Positions 50,555 through 63,539 of a stretch of 64,000 bases of DNA are shown one piece after another (within the stretch, counting starts at the first letter, position 1; every line of letters begins with the position of its first letter). This DNA is from Rotaria macrura (Eukaryota; Rotifera; Eurotatoria; Philodinida; Philodinidae). The translations under genes and the position numbers were made by a program. The notes under the pieces are model-generated. The model ran no database searches, was not told where the DNA came from, and was given only the letters and a program-made list of their open reading frames with translations. The stretch lies in NCBI GenBank assembly GCA_900239685.1, contig OENT01000210.1:96672-160671 (forward strand), given 5' to 3'.

Positions 50555-51694
50555 AACATCGAAAAATTGAAGTTGATTTACTTGAATAATAAAATAAACA
50601 CACATGTTCTTAAAGGGAACACAATACCAAACGGTTGCTATCAAACATGGAATGACGGCTTTATTTTAATAGATTTTCAATAGATAATCGCACGAAACTA
50701 AAAATAGAAACATTCAAATTCTAGAACATTCATTGACATTAGTCTGGAACGGAAAAGTATTAGTGTGTTCATTTGATTTTGATCTGAGTCAATTATTGAC
50801 GAATATCAAGGATTTTCTTATTTACTCACACATTACTTAGTCAACTGCCCGGACCAGAAAAAATATCGAGGGTTTAGGAGGGAATACAGGTATACATTCA
50901 CCATTTTCTTTCATCTCCATGAAAGTATAAAGGGATATCAATTTTCAAAAGAAATAATTGTTTATGTTAAAACATTAAGTTTTTGGGAATGAAACACTTC
51001 ACTAAGATTTCTAATTGAGTCCTCTCACTGACAACTTATCGTTTGGGCGTGAGTTGACATTCTATCAGTGACTATACACTGCTGAAATGACGCATGCTAA
51101 CAATTTTAGGTAGAAAAAGCTTTAAAAACAAATGATAAGTGTTATAAGAGAAATGAATTTCTATTAATAATAAAAGTACAAAAAATAATTATAAAAAAGT
51201 GAATAAGTGGGTTTGAATGAGAGACAACTGATACCGACAACCACAACCTATCAACAAATACATTGATTAGAGCTTGCTCTCATCTAAAGTAGCTCAAAGT
51301 CATCTCTTCAAATAGATGAAAGTTGAGTAAAATCATATCTGTCGATAGACATGTTTCATCCAATAAAATGTATTGAATTTCTTTATTACTCTGGGATAAA
51401 TTAATTGTTGATTAAGGTAATAGTAGCTGATGAATTAGATTGCAAATTGTGATTTTTCAAATATCATCGTTCATGTACTATCAATATCCGATTCAGACAC
51501 ACTATACAATGACAGTATGTTTTTCTTCTCTTTGTTTCTCTCCTATATATTTGACTCCGTGGAAAAGTTTTACTTTATTCAATCACGATTCTAATTATCA
51601 TCGTGTTTTTTTATCTGACCGAGTGAGAGCCCAGTGCCATTCTGCTATTCACATTTCCCAAGAAAAATGCTGTAAACGGATTCGACAACGGACA
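50555..51694. other. Intergenic upstream of the receptor gene
   Basis: A+T-rich. The receptor frame stays open upstream to 51440, but that part has no domain and is followed by a better ATG with a signal peptide, so it is treated as 5'UTR or promoter. Confidence 0.4.
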
Positions 51695-54600
51695 ATGACG
51701 TCACCGATCACTAGTTTATGGCTGTTAGTAATGGTTTCAACGCTAGTCAGCTTTTCGGAAACCCGATATTACCAGTACCACACCAAGTATCCGACCAACC
51801 ATATGAATCATACATGCATTTATCAATATGATAGTACGTTTGGTGGAAAAGAACTCGTATTGGTGCCCTACTGTATTCGAATACCAGCTGTTTCCAACGT
51901 CCAAGCGGAACTAAAATGCTATGGGAAGAATTTCACATTTTCAGAACTGAAACTAAGCAATATCACTGGTGTTCACTTGATGAAATGGTTTGCTCCACTA
52001 GATTTAATCGCGGATTATGAAGACTTCCTTCTCAGCGGTTCTGGAGAAAAAGAATTGTTTTGCAACTGTTCTCATATAGACTATTCCTTTGGTACAAGAT
52101 GTCAGTATCAGTTTGCAGTAAACTCATCATCATTCTATACAGTGGTTAATGCTACATTTTCTGGCAAAGATATAGAACGTGATGTTCGAAATTTAACTGA
52201 AGAATATGATGTGACGTGCTATTTACTTGATAATTGTACAACCTACACAGGCTTTTGCCTCGATTGGCGTGAAGTTTGCGACGGTCGACGTGACTGCATT
52301 AATGGTAACGATGAGCAATGGTGCTTGGAGAAAGAACTGAACGAATGTGACAATAACACTGAATACCGATGCCGTAGTGGTCATTGCATTCCTCGCGCAT
52401 TCTCATTCGACTTAACGATTGATTGTCCAGATTGGGATGATGAGCAGAACTATCTTCTGCCGCATTACACAGGTAGCTGTTCTAAATTATTCTCCGTTCT
52501 ATGCGAAGAGCATGCGTGTACTAGATCTGAATTTTCATGCGGTGACGGTGAACTTTTTCAAGGGTACATGGGCGGAGGCTTTCACAAAAAATGCAATAGT
52601 TGGCGCCATGTGCTTTTACTAAAAAGAATCTATGCATTTCAAGTTGGATCATCTGTTGAATGCTGGCGTCAGATGATTTGTCAGGCAGGATTATCGTGTT
52701 TATTTGAATTACCCACTGTTCGAGATTCATCATGTCAAGCTAATGGAACTGGAACTGCCATGTTCTGTTACGATGTAAATACCATTTCAGCTTCATGTTT
52801 CAAGGGTGACTTCATTTTCTTTCCGACAAAGTCGATCGTCTATCCTTTCGTTCAATTATTGTACAGCAAAAAAACGTTCAAACCAGGTAAAAACGGTATT
52901 ATATATGCTCTACAACCGGAACGGATTTGCTATAATACGTCAGCATGCAATATAGAACTATGGAACCCTAAATATCAGTTTATAGAAGTGCAAGGATATC
53001 ATTGTTATGATCTCGATGCTTTTTCGAACTTTTTTAAAAGCCTTGCAAATGGAGGAATCACTCAAGCCACTGTCGCTTTGAAAAATGTACAAGAAATCTT
53101 CTCACATTGTTCTAATTCATTGCCACATCCGAACTTATACCGTTGCAAAAGTGGACTGCAAATATCTCGCCATCGACTTATGGACAGCTTTCAAGATTGT
53201 TACCCGACCAACGATGATGAATTTTATAAAGGTCTGTCATCCATGTACAACTTAACGAATTGTGTTAAATGCTTAGCTGGATTTGGTGGTCCATACAAAT
53301 GCGTACCGAAACGCCTATTACATGATGGCAATGTCGATTGTCAGGATGAGTTTGATGAATTATTCCCCGTAGGATGTACGTATGAGTACGATTGTCAATT
53401 CCTTCGAGACTTTGATTTAAGTAAACCATATCCGTACATTTACGAAGAATTGTGCGATGGACCTGAATTTAATTTTGCGGGTCCTATTGGAACGGACGAT
53501 CCAGATGAGATAGACTGTGACCTCTGGCCTTGCCACGCTCGAGTTCATCGCTGTAATGGTATATGGAATAGAAAGAATGGATGTGATGAACTCGATTGCC
53601 ATGATTCAGTGCCTACTTATGTGTCCCAGGTGGTAGGGAACTGTTCCATCGACGAACACTACTGCTTTCATTTGAACCAATCAACGCCTGGTTGTCTATC
53701 TGTAACACGAGCTGGGGATGGTGTCATTGATTGTTTGTTGGCAATGGACGAACGAATAACATCTAATATCAGTCCTGTAGTCTTGACTTTCGGTAGCGGC
53801 AGTTTTTTGAGGGTACACAGTTACCCCTGTTGGAATGCAACCAAATCAATCTGGAGGAGTGAGGAAATATGTGACCGAGTGTCAGTCTGTCCACGCAATG
53901 ATGATGAACTTGTGTGCTCCTGGCACTTAAATAGTACATGTTCTGCTGATCAGTTCACCTGCAAAAATGGAAATTGTGTGCCGAAAACAAAAAGATGCAA
54001 CGGAGAAATTGACTGTTGGCCAGAAGCAGAAGATGAATGGATTTGCGATTTGATGAAGGCAAAAACGGCAGGCAAATATCGACCTTTCACATTGACAGGA
54101 TTTAACACAGAACCAAATGAAGAACAAATAGAATCATGGACACAAGAAAGAAGCGACGATGCTCAATCACAGCAAGAGAAATTTATGGTCACCAATGCTT
54201 ACGCAGCTTTTTACTGTCATCGTGGAATTTTACTTCGCCGCAAAGATGGAAACGACTTTTGTCTCTGTCCTCCAAGTTATTATGGAATTCGGTGTGCATT
54301 TCAGAGCGAACGTTTAGCTATTACATTTCGAACAGAGATGCATTCAATATTTGATCAGAATACAGTCTATCACTTGGTCTTTCTTTTATTGGATCACCAT
54401 CATAGAGTGCTCACGGTGGAGACAATCCTTCATGTGCCTATCAAGGAGTCAGTTCTGAAACGCTTCATCTATCTTGTATACCCACGCCATAACGTTCAAA
54501 GATTAAATAACAATCTATTCGTTCAGATTGAAGCCTACCCTGTCACATCAACTCAAGTGCGACCCTTATCCCTTGCTTGGTACTATCAAGTACAATTTCC

Positions 54601-56605
54601 ATTTCTTCCTGTGAATCGCCTCGCGCTCAAACTTGATCTCGAATCAATACCACTGAATATTACACTTTGTGACAGACTTGGATGCATTCATGGATTGTGT
54701 ACTTCCTATGTCAATGCTTGCGATAGTCACTTTTGTTCATGTAATCAAGGCTGGACTGGTCTCACATGCAATCAACATCTGACCGTTGATCCTTGCACTC
54801 AACTCAAATGCGATCCTTCATATTCAAAATGTGTTGTTCATCGTGATCACGGTATTTGTCTATGCACTCTTGGCCGTATTGGATACAACTGTCGTGTTAC
54901 ATACAATGCTTGTGATGGATTATTCTGCAAGAACGGTGGTCAATGTGTATCACTTGATTTACGCACTGTACCAGCAGTATGCCTTTGCCCCACTGATTAT
55001 TTTGGTGATATGTGCCAATTCAAAACAGCAAGCCTAACAATTAAAATTCCATCTACTATCGAATTTATCCCTGTTGCGATTGTTCATTTTTTGCACACAC
55101 CTGAAAGTATTCCCGGAACTCTGTCTCATCGAAATACGTACTTTGTAAAGAACATATATCCAGGCACACAGATTACTATTCATGATAATCTGCAACAATT
55201 TTTACCCTCAATAATCATTGCACAGACATTCATTGACTTATCCTCCTATTATGGATCGTACTATATTCTATCACTTCTCAACTAAAATCGCACAAGTTTA
55301 ACAAAGCCTCTACTTTTTGAAAATCGTTGCATACATGTGAGCGAACGACTCAATTCGTCCATCATGAATTTCACGTGGTTGAAAAGAGTCAAACTTTATC
55401 ATCACTATTTCAAAGACGTTCGCTGCTTCTTCGACGAAACCTACTTATGTCTTGTTGATCTAGATCAACTAATTGAATGTCTTAATTTCAACCATGAAGT
55501 AGCAGTTTGCACTGAACGCTATTATTGCGCACACGGAGGAAGATGTCTTCAAAGCAATAGAGCAGGTCAAATTCAGTTCGCATGTGTGTGTCCAGAATGT
55601 CACTATGGAACATTTTGCCAATTGACTATGATGGAATATTCATTAACTCTTGATTCCATAGTGAGTCAGGAAATTATTACCGATGCTTCTCTCGATCAGC
55701 AAAAGCCTTTAATCAAAATTTCACTCACGCTAGTCGCACTTATGTTTGTAGTTGGTATTACCTCTAATATATGTTCTTCTTTCACATTTTCTAACGATAC
55801 AATTCTAAGCAGTGGTTGTGGCTTCTATTTGTTTATTTTGTCAATTGCCAGTCAATGCAGTTTGATCATCTTCCTATTTCGGTTCATCTATCTTCTCGTC
55901 AGTCAAATATCGATAGTGTCGAACAGACGGTTTCTAAACATTAGTTGTATGCTATTTGATTTTCTTTTACAACTCTCAATATCGTTCTGTGACTGGCTCT
56001 TCGTTTGTATCGCTGTTGAACGTACGACACGTGTGATTAAAGGAATTGATTTCAACAAAGCGCTTAGTGTTCGCATGGCTAAGTTTGTCGTTCTAACATT
56101 GATTGTCACTCTAATTCTTACATCGATTCATCAAGTGTTCAGTGAAGAACTTATTCCAGATCCACGTATAGACGGACGTCTTTGGTGCGTTGCCAAGTTT
56201 TCGAAAACTTGGCTAAAAAAATACAGTATTATTATGAATTTGATCAATACCACTGTCCCATTTTTGATCAATCTTATTTCACCTGTGCTACTCCTTATAA
56301 CTCTTTCTCGTTCGAAACAAAAAATGACCAGGAAGAGTTACATACATGTTCTAAAGAAACAAGTGAAGGCACATAAAGACCTGATTATAAGTCCTATTCT
56401 AATGATTAGCTGCAAATTACCAGTGATTATTGTTGTTCTTGTTATCAAATGTATTAAATACAAATGGCAACTCTATCTTTCGATCGCATCATACTTCATG
56501 GCACTTGTCCCTTTGACGGCAACGTTCGCGATATTTGCATTGCCCTCTCCATCGTATCTCAAAGTCTTTGGTAGCAGCCGAGACAAATTATTTGGATGGC
56601 AATAG
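51695..56605 (+). CDS. LDLa/EGF-repeat receptor with rhodopsin-like 7TM, interrupted by one in-frame TAA
   Basis: The start at 51695 is supported by a signal peptide (SLWLLVMVSTLVSF). Counting codons from it: LDL-receptor class A modules at about 173-210 (CLDWREVCDGRRDC), 217-250, 522-555 and 748-785 (CKNGNCVPKTKRCNGEIDC); EGF-like modules at about 840-868, 990-1026, 1033-1066 and 1071-1108 (CKNGGQCVSL). A TAA at 55283-55285 then ends the first 1,196 codons. The same frame continues without another stop for 440 codons: a fifth EGF (CAHGGRCLQSNRAG, about 1271-1308) and seven hydrophobic helices (about 1339-1620). These carry VERTTRV in place of the E/DRY motif and ALPSPSYLKVF in place of NPxxY. 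Candidate polyA AATAAA lies at 56822-56827. As it stands, the product would be a secreted ectodomain lacking the 7TM part. Nonsense mutation, readthrough or sequence error are all possible. Ligand unknown. Confidence 0.8.
55283..55285 (+). other. Single in-frame TAA inside the LDLa/EGF-7TM receptor frame
   Basis: Upstream (LLN) and downstream (NRTSLTKPLLF) reading is in the same frame. The stop context is TAA followed by A, not a classical strong readthrough context. No intron with usable GT and AG covers it. Confidence 0.85.
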
Positions 56606-57733
56606 GGATCAAAATCAAGACTGATGGAACGTGCTATCTTTCTAATGCTTCTAATGCTTCTAATAGTATGCTTCGCTTCTGTTCTTTCAAGTACGATTTT
56701 TAATCACTGCTGAAATAGGCATGCCAATTTCTATTGACTTGCAATTTTATTTACGATTAAATTTAATTATCACTCATTTTTATGACAATTAACGCTCATC
56801 GGTGTCACCCGCTTGATCCCGAATAAATCTTCAGCTATTTCTGTGTAGTATATACTATCTCAGTACCCTCAGCAACACTTACATCCGATAGGTGAAGAGG
56901 AGAGTGAGCTGATCATAGCTACTGATATTCGCGTTAGTGTCATTGTGCACCATGGTATGAATATTCGTGTATTGCTGTGTGTCATTAATTTATCCAGCCA
57001 GATTGATATTGTGGCACACCGATACTCAGTCAAAGTCAAAATAAGCCATAATAATGCAATAGCATTCACACCCATACTCTTCGAAAAATGCCGACAAACA
57101 CCTCCAGTTTCTCGTTATTATTATCTTCTTTTTTCCTCTTTTCAAAGTGCAGAGATAATAATCAAGGTGAATACAAAGAGGAAAATAGTATCAACAAGCA
57201 CCTGACTTTCTGAAAACTTGACTGAAATTCCATACGAAAGCTAGTGGCGATACCCACAATATCATGTCTAGATTATTTTGCTTGATGTTTTGATCGAACA
57301 TACTATCCAGACGTTGTCGGCCTGTAGAAAAACTTACTCAAAGACTTCGTTCGAAAGAGTTTCTCATTTCTTTGACTCAATGGGTCACTTTTAAAACCCA
57401 GAAGATGTAAACCCTAAAATTTTTTCTTCGAATTATGAGGACATCTATAGCCTGTCTTCAATACAATTTTCAGATATCCCAATGGTCGTTCTGCGATGAC
57501 ACCCGGGGGGCCACTTACAGCTATCCGTGCCCTTATTTGAATGCACTTATGTAAATATAATGGTTGGTTATTGTCCATTAGCAATAAACTATGTGAATTC
57601 ATCCTTATATATTCGTTTATGTGTTCTTCTCGAAGTCACGACTTCAAGAAATTATGTAAATAGTTAAGTTCACAGCGAAAAAAATTTAAATACGAACAAA
57701 CATACGAATACAAAATATTCGATTACGGTAAAC
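56606..57733. other. Intergenic, 3' of the receptor gene
   Basis: It holds the receptor's candidate polyadenylation signal (56822-56827). Frames of 60-86 codons around 56869-57205 lack motifs. Confidence 0.4.
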
Positions 57734-57976
57734 TTGGGTGCGGCAGAGAGCATATCTGTGAGTACATATGCAGATCATGCGAAAGCCGTAAATACAATTT
57801 TGCATGAACACAATTGTAAATATGATACTTTTTTTCTCACCCATGTCAACTTTGGCATACACATCTGGACAGAAAAATTTAGGATTCCGACGGTTTCATG
57901 GCACTTGACGCTAATTCCTAGATTCCGTCTAAAAACTATTAGAGTACCCATTGACAAAACACAAAATTCGTCATAA
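57734..57976 (+). pseudogene. Relic of a gene with N-terminal MGxxxS-type start
   Basis: An 80-codon frame reads GAAESISVSTYADHAKAVNT then LHEHNCKYDTFFLTHVNFGI and SWHLTLIPRFRLKTIRVPID. Its composition looks like real protein. The codon before GAAES is TTG where an ATG would create an N-myristoylation-type start (MGxxxS). The frame ends at a stop beside a TA microsatellite. It could be the 5' end of the gene whose other remnants lie at 58990-59338. Family not recognised; weakly supported. Confidence 0.35.
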
Positions 57977-57996
57977 ATATATATATATATATATAT
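57976..57996. repeat. (TA)n microsatellite
   Basis: Perfect TA run at the end of the preceding relic frame; its expansion may have disrupted the gene. Confidence 0.9.
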
Positions 57997-58989
57997 CAAC
58001 TTACTATGACCATAACAACTACGTAGTAAAACAAAGCTACATATCTCATGAGTTCCTAACTAAACAATCCTTCACTAACTTACAGATGGACTCCGAAAGC
58101 GCGGAATTCGCTGAACTCATAGCATGAAGTGACTCGGAAAGATATTACATATCACAGATGAAAAGTCGTTAAGTAACATTCTCACAAATCAACAAGTGTC
58201 GTCTCCAGAGCATTGCATTGCAAATGGTCCATTCTATGTCATACTATACTCCTTCTAGCCCAACGAGGGAATCCCTCGTATCATGAAAAGCTCTTTATAT
58301 GACCGAATGATCTAGTTTTAAAGTTCAGAAAACCAAGCATGCACTCGAATTCCTCTATCTGATTATCTTCGATCAAAATTTACAATCGATTCGTAACTGG
58401 CTGATTTGTTTGTACCTAACGTAACACATCATTGCAAGCATAAAAAATATTCTATTTCATATTACCTGCCCTTCAGTCTAGCGAATAATAAATTTAACTT
58501 ACTTGAGGTTTAAATCATTGACACTTTCTGATTCTCAATACTAACTGAAAAGATAAGTCTTCACAGCGTTCATTTTTTGTCCATTTGTCAATAACCATGG
58601 TACCTTCCAGAGTAATAAACCTCTGGCACATTTTCTACAAGTAATTCAGGTTGAGAAATATGAATCTGAAGTAAGACTTGGATTCCAATTGATCAGACTG
58701 AACTATTCATATTGAAGAAATTTTTCTATTTTACGTATGCCAGTGTGAGTATCTTTACTATACCATAGATTAAAAGCAGAATCCAACTCATTTCCAAATG
58801 AAGCTTGATTAATCATCACCTGGTATCTCTACAATCAATTAACAACTATATCAAGGGAATAAAACTAAAAGAAGTTACTCGTACGGATTCAAAAGCATAT
58901 GATTGTGAAGTATATGGGTGTGGATTTCGACGAAACCAAGTCCGACACCATTCTGTTCAAATGTTTTGTTTTAGAAAATTTTTTTATAA
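57997..58989. other. Intergenic or relic interior
   Basis: No clear coding sequence apart from a possible fragment at 58865-58960 (KEVTRTDSKAYDCEVYGCGF). A 15-bp near-palindrome CGAGGGAATCCCTCG lies at 58262-58276. Confidence 0.35.
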
Positions 58990-59338
58990 CCATATAATTA
59001 TTTTCATGCCGTTTATTCTAATGAAAATAAATATGCAGATCCGTGTAATAAAATGTTAGAACCGATGGCCATGACTTTGCATGAAGGTAATGTGTACCGT
59101 AAACAATGTTATGGTGGTATATTTTGTATTCGTGGTGTTGGATTTGGTATTGGCGCCGGTGCTCTTGCTATGGATACTGGAGATTATTTTGGAAATACTG
59201 AATCACTTTCGTATGTTCGGTGTTTTATTTGAAAAATATTGTTCTGATTTCTTTCTTTTTCGGTCTTACAACGATAAACCGAAGTATGCTAATCTACATG
59301 GTGTTGCATTTGCTAATAAAACGGCTGATGCAGAATAA
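58990..59338 (+). pseudogene. Frameshifted relic of a Gly-rich protein gene
   Basis: One frame from about 58995 to 59229 reads HAVYSNENKYADPCNKMLEP, then MAMTLHEGNVYRKQC and GGIFCIRGVGFGIGAGALAM with DTGDYFGN, ending at TGA. The protein sense appears to continue in another frame (EKYCSDFFLFRSYNDKPKYA then NLHGVAFANKTADAE) to the TAA at 59336-59338. A frame change near 59200-59230 is needed and no short intron fits well. Upstream it runs into a stop at about 58993. Family not named. Confidence 0.5.
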
Positions 59339-62056
59339 TAAACATGTTCACGACAAGCAAAGTTAGTTATTGAATTATGATAACAAACGGCAATATTCAT
59401 TCGCTCTCTCAGTTAGATTTTCATATTTCCCAGTTTCTCATTCTTTCATTCTTTTCAAATTGTTTATACTTGAAACTATCAATTGAAATACATGTGTCTG
59501 TGTAACAATGTTCGTTTTCGAAAATAAAAAACATCCATTAATACATCATTTGAAAACATTTATTAATCGAAAAGCAAAGAATACAAAGTGACACACTAAA
59601 AAAATCATGGTTTGAACTGCGTAGGTTCATGTCAACATTGATAAAGTATCCATCACTTCTTTCGAGAGTTATACCAAATCGTAATAAGAATCTGGAATCC
59701 TAATATATTGTTTCTTTAGGCCAATAAATTTTCCAGAAAATGAACTATTTTTCATACATCGAAAATCAACTTATCTCTCTCTTACTGCTATCTTGGAATA
59801 AATTAAAAAGTAGATACATATCATAACAAATAAGACTATAAAATTTTAAATGTAATCTGTAATTATGGTTGTCACATTGCCTTTACCAAAAAAATCAAGT
59901 AAAGTGACCTTGTTAGATATAAGTTGTGTTTAAAATTACAGATAAAAATCAGATCGATTAGATAGTTGATAATATGAATGAGAACTAAAATTGTCTTCTT
60001 AATCAAGTCTTAGGGCTAAATTCCACAATACTTGTTAAGGTCCATTAGTGATAATTTGATTTAGCATCATGAATTGATAGCAGCGGTGCATCATCATTAA
60101 TATACTATGTTAGACCGCGAAATCAGTATTAAATTGTTGACGATCAAGTTCATTTTACTTTCCTTCTCTAAAGTGAAACAAAGATAAAGTGCAAGTCATA
60201 ACTTGCGGACAATTACTGTATGCACAAATATATAGAAAAAAAGTGTCGATGCTGACTAAAGTAATTATTACTCACACTCATCGTTTACATATAATCATAG
60301 CCATACTCTTATCTGAAAAATGAAAGAAAATGAACTTGAATTTATTAGTAGCAGAACCATGCTCCCAGCATGGAATGCTAGTAAAACCGGGTCCTCAATT
60401 AAAAAGCTTTGCTTCAGCATATCTCGACTATATAAACAAATAGATGATCGTTCTCAATAAAACATTTCTTTTATAGACGAATGTGAAAAACAATGCTTCG
60501 TACTCGAATGCTGTAGAAACAATACGTGAATATCAAAAAAAATGTTTCTTTGGACGAGAAATCTACTAATTGATAGTAGAAAGAAAGAAATACTTTATTC
60601 ATCTACAATTCGATGGTATAAATCTAATCAAGCATTCTTCGATTATTGATAGAAGAATAGAATTCTTTTAAATTTAGTTTAGAATCGACTTCAATGAACC
60701 CTTGCAACCACAATCCATACCATTAATCAGAAAACTAAAAGATTTGTGTCACCTTTTATAATCATCATTTCAATTACTATGATTGATACTGACGCATAGA
60801 AGTATATTTTTTCGATAGATTTTTATCTTAATTGTATTGATCATAACTCGACTCTCTTTAGTCAGACTAAAACGATAATTTAACAATAATTACTGTAAAT
60901 CGACGCATTCTACATCTCTATTCTTAGAATTATATTTGCTCTGCAATGTCGAATGTTTTAAAATTCTTTCAGTTCTTCGTTATCACAATTGAGCATTTTT
61001 CTACATGAAAATTATACAAGTTTTTGTTAGCTCTTCTTATATGTCATGGATATGACTACGGTGTATACATTGAATTTAAAATCTTTAGTAAAAGTGACGA
61101 TCACTATGACACATATCAAGGCAATTACTTGGCATAGATCGTAACTTATCATCACCGGCATTAGCAATGCGTAAATCATTGAGGATTGTATACTGTTTAT
61201 AATTCGATATATTTCAGATGTGATATTGTAAGTAATATATGAAAAATCGTGTAAAACGTAGCGTTCGTAAGACTTTCATTTTGTTACAACACATAAAATA
61301 TGTGTAATGAATAGATGCTTGCATGGTATAAGAACTAATTCATGGTGATTGCCCTGATCTCAAAACCAAGGCCAATCGTTTATCATCACTCCTTTTTTGA
61401 TGTTTGTTCAATTTTTAGCTTTTATTGTTAAAAAAATATTTTGAAAGAATTGTTCTTGTTAACATGCCGTTTGATTTCTGTGTTGTTTTTTCTTCCTTTC
61501 TTTCCCAAGGCATTCGTTATTTCAAGATAAAATTAATGATAAAATGAAGGTATAATCACATGTTGTTTTGTTATTCTTTCATATAAATGTGGAACAACAA
61601 CATCACAACGTAATAGACATATTTCAAACGCAAATTATCATAAGCTTACGTAGATGTGTAAAAATACAATATTCTTTCTGTTAAGTATCCCGAATTTTCG
61701 GTTCAACTATTATTTACCAATAATACATAGGTGAATCTAGTTGGCAACTCTAGAAAGCTGTGAAAACTAACTAAAGGAATTGATAAACAGTTTTTCATTC
61801 ACAAAATGATTGGTAGATAAACAGTCTTCGTCATTGATCGTCTTTAAACGACAATAGCAATATCTACAAAGAGTACGCTGAATATGTTTTTATGACTGAA
61901 GCCGACATGAAAATAAAACGGCTTTGTAAGCGAACAAATAACATAGTTATAATCAATTCTTTATTCTGACTATTTGTCGAAGCAGATGGTTTTCATCTCA
62001 TCATAAATGAATACAGAGTAGAATGAGTACCGTAAAAGAGAGCGAAGAAAAAAACC
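59339..62056. other. Intergenic, no gene recognised
   Basis: A+T-rich with no open frame above about 60 codons and no recognisable repeat. The promoter of the NHL gene should lie at the right end. Confidence 0.5.
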
Positions 62057-63539
62057 ATGTGGTTAACAACTATAATGTTGTTGGCGATACTTAGGTAATT
62101 AAATTTGTATTCTTTTGTGTTCACAGTGATAGAATGAACATTTCGAGACTATTTTTTAGTGACATCCTTTTATCTGTCATCATCTATTAGTTTCTTAGAT
62201 CTAACAAAAGCCCAGGCATGCCAAAGTGCTGTCCCATATGCTCGATGCTCATTGAACTCCGAATGTAGCTGTCTTCCTCTGGCTAATACTGACAATCAAA
62301 ACATTTGTGTTTTTCTTACCGGTAGATGTTCCGAATGGACCTCGTGCGCGAACAATCAATGTTTTCACCCGGGTCATATATGTGTGAAGCATCCGCGATG
62401 TCAGACAACTCCACTTTGTTATCCTATGAAGATGGCCAACGAAATACTTTGCCCGTCGATAGGACCGCCAACCACTACGACAACATGTAAGCAGTGAAAA
62501 CGAATCACTTTTTATTTTTGTCTCTTCCCTATCTAGCTAGTCCTTCAACGCCAGTGGTACACGACGACGGCATTTGTACTAATGCCACATGGAGTCCAAA
62601 TGGCGTTACAGTTGCTGGCGGGAATGGTCGAGGGTCGGCATTGAACCAACTCGATGAGCCCCTCGGTTTATTTGTCGACGACGACGCTGCTGTCTATATT
62701 GTGGACACGTTAAACTTCCGAGTGCTTAAATGGCCATCTGGTGTTTCCAGTGGCCAAGTGATAGCCGGTGGAAATGGGGAAGGTAATCAAACTAATCAAA
62801 TGCGTTATGCAACAAAAATTGTCATTGACAAGAATGGAACCATGTTTATTTGCGATCACACGAACATGAGAGTTCAACGATGGTTTAAAAATGATGATCA
62901 TGGACAAACAATTATTGGAAATATTTCATGTTGGGGACTGGCGTTAGATAAAGACGAATCACTATACGTCTCTGACTGGGAAAAGCTGCGTGTAACGAAA
63001 TGGCCGAGTGGGCAAGTTGTCGCTGGTGGCAACGGACAAGGATCGGCCCTGAATCAGCTCTTCTATCCATGTGATATATTCGTCGATCAGGATCAGTCTG
63101 TTTTTGTGGCCGATGATGGAAATCAACGCATAATAAAATGGCCTGTCGGTGCCAAAGAAGGTATTGTCGTAGCTGGTCATAATCAGCTGGAATCACCACA
63201 ATCAGTAGTTGTTGACCAAATGGGCACTGTCTATGCTGTGGATTATGGTAACCATGTTGTGCGTTGGTTAAAAGACTCTGCATCTGGCATTGTCATAATC
63301 GGCGGACAAGGTGCTGGCAATGGAGTTGATCAATTATCAGATCCAACCGATCTAGCATTTGATCGCCAAGGAAACTTGTATGTCGTCGATAGAACCAATA
63401 GTCGAGTACAAATGTTCTCTGTTGACAAAAGTTCTTGTGATAGAAGTATGTATCACGATGTATTGATAATATGTACAATCGACATTTATCACTTCTTTTT
63501 CATTTAGTGTCGGTTGAAAGTGAACTTCATCGTAATTAA
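62057..63539 (+). CDS. Secreted cysteine-rich NHL-repeat (beta-propeller) protein
   Basis: Four exons joined by phase: 62057-62094, 62191-62486, 62537-63445 and 63508-63539. Introns are 96, 50 and 62 bp, with donors GTAATT, GTAAGC and GTATGT, giving 424 residues. The first exon and start of the second encode a signal peptide (MWLTTIMLLAILSFLDLTKA). Residues about 20-105 hold about 14 cysteines (CQSAVPYARC, CSCLPL, CSEWTSC, CVKHPRC), followed by a Thr-rich linker (PPTTTTTSSPSTP). Residues about 130-412 contain six NHL-type blades, each with a VAGGNGxGSxLNQL-like turn and a VDxxxxVYIVDTxNxRVxKW-like strand block (for example CDIFVDQDQSVFVADDGNQR, LAFDRQGNLYVVDRTNSRVQ). NHL propellers bind proteins or other ligands; this one is probably extracellular. 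AATAAA at 63576-63581 is 37 bp past the stop. The first splice junction is the least certain. Confidence 0.83.

Noticed and set aside
58262..58276. CGAGGGAATCCCTCG near-palindrome as a terminator or binding site
   Set aside because: Too short and isolated to support a function in eukaryotic intergenic DNA.
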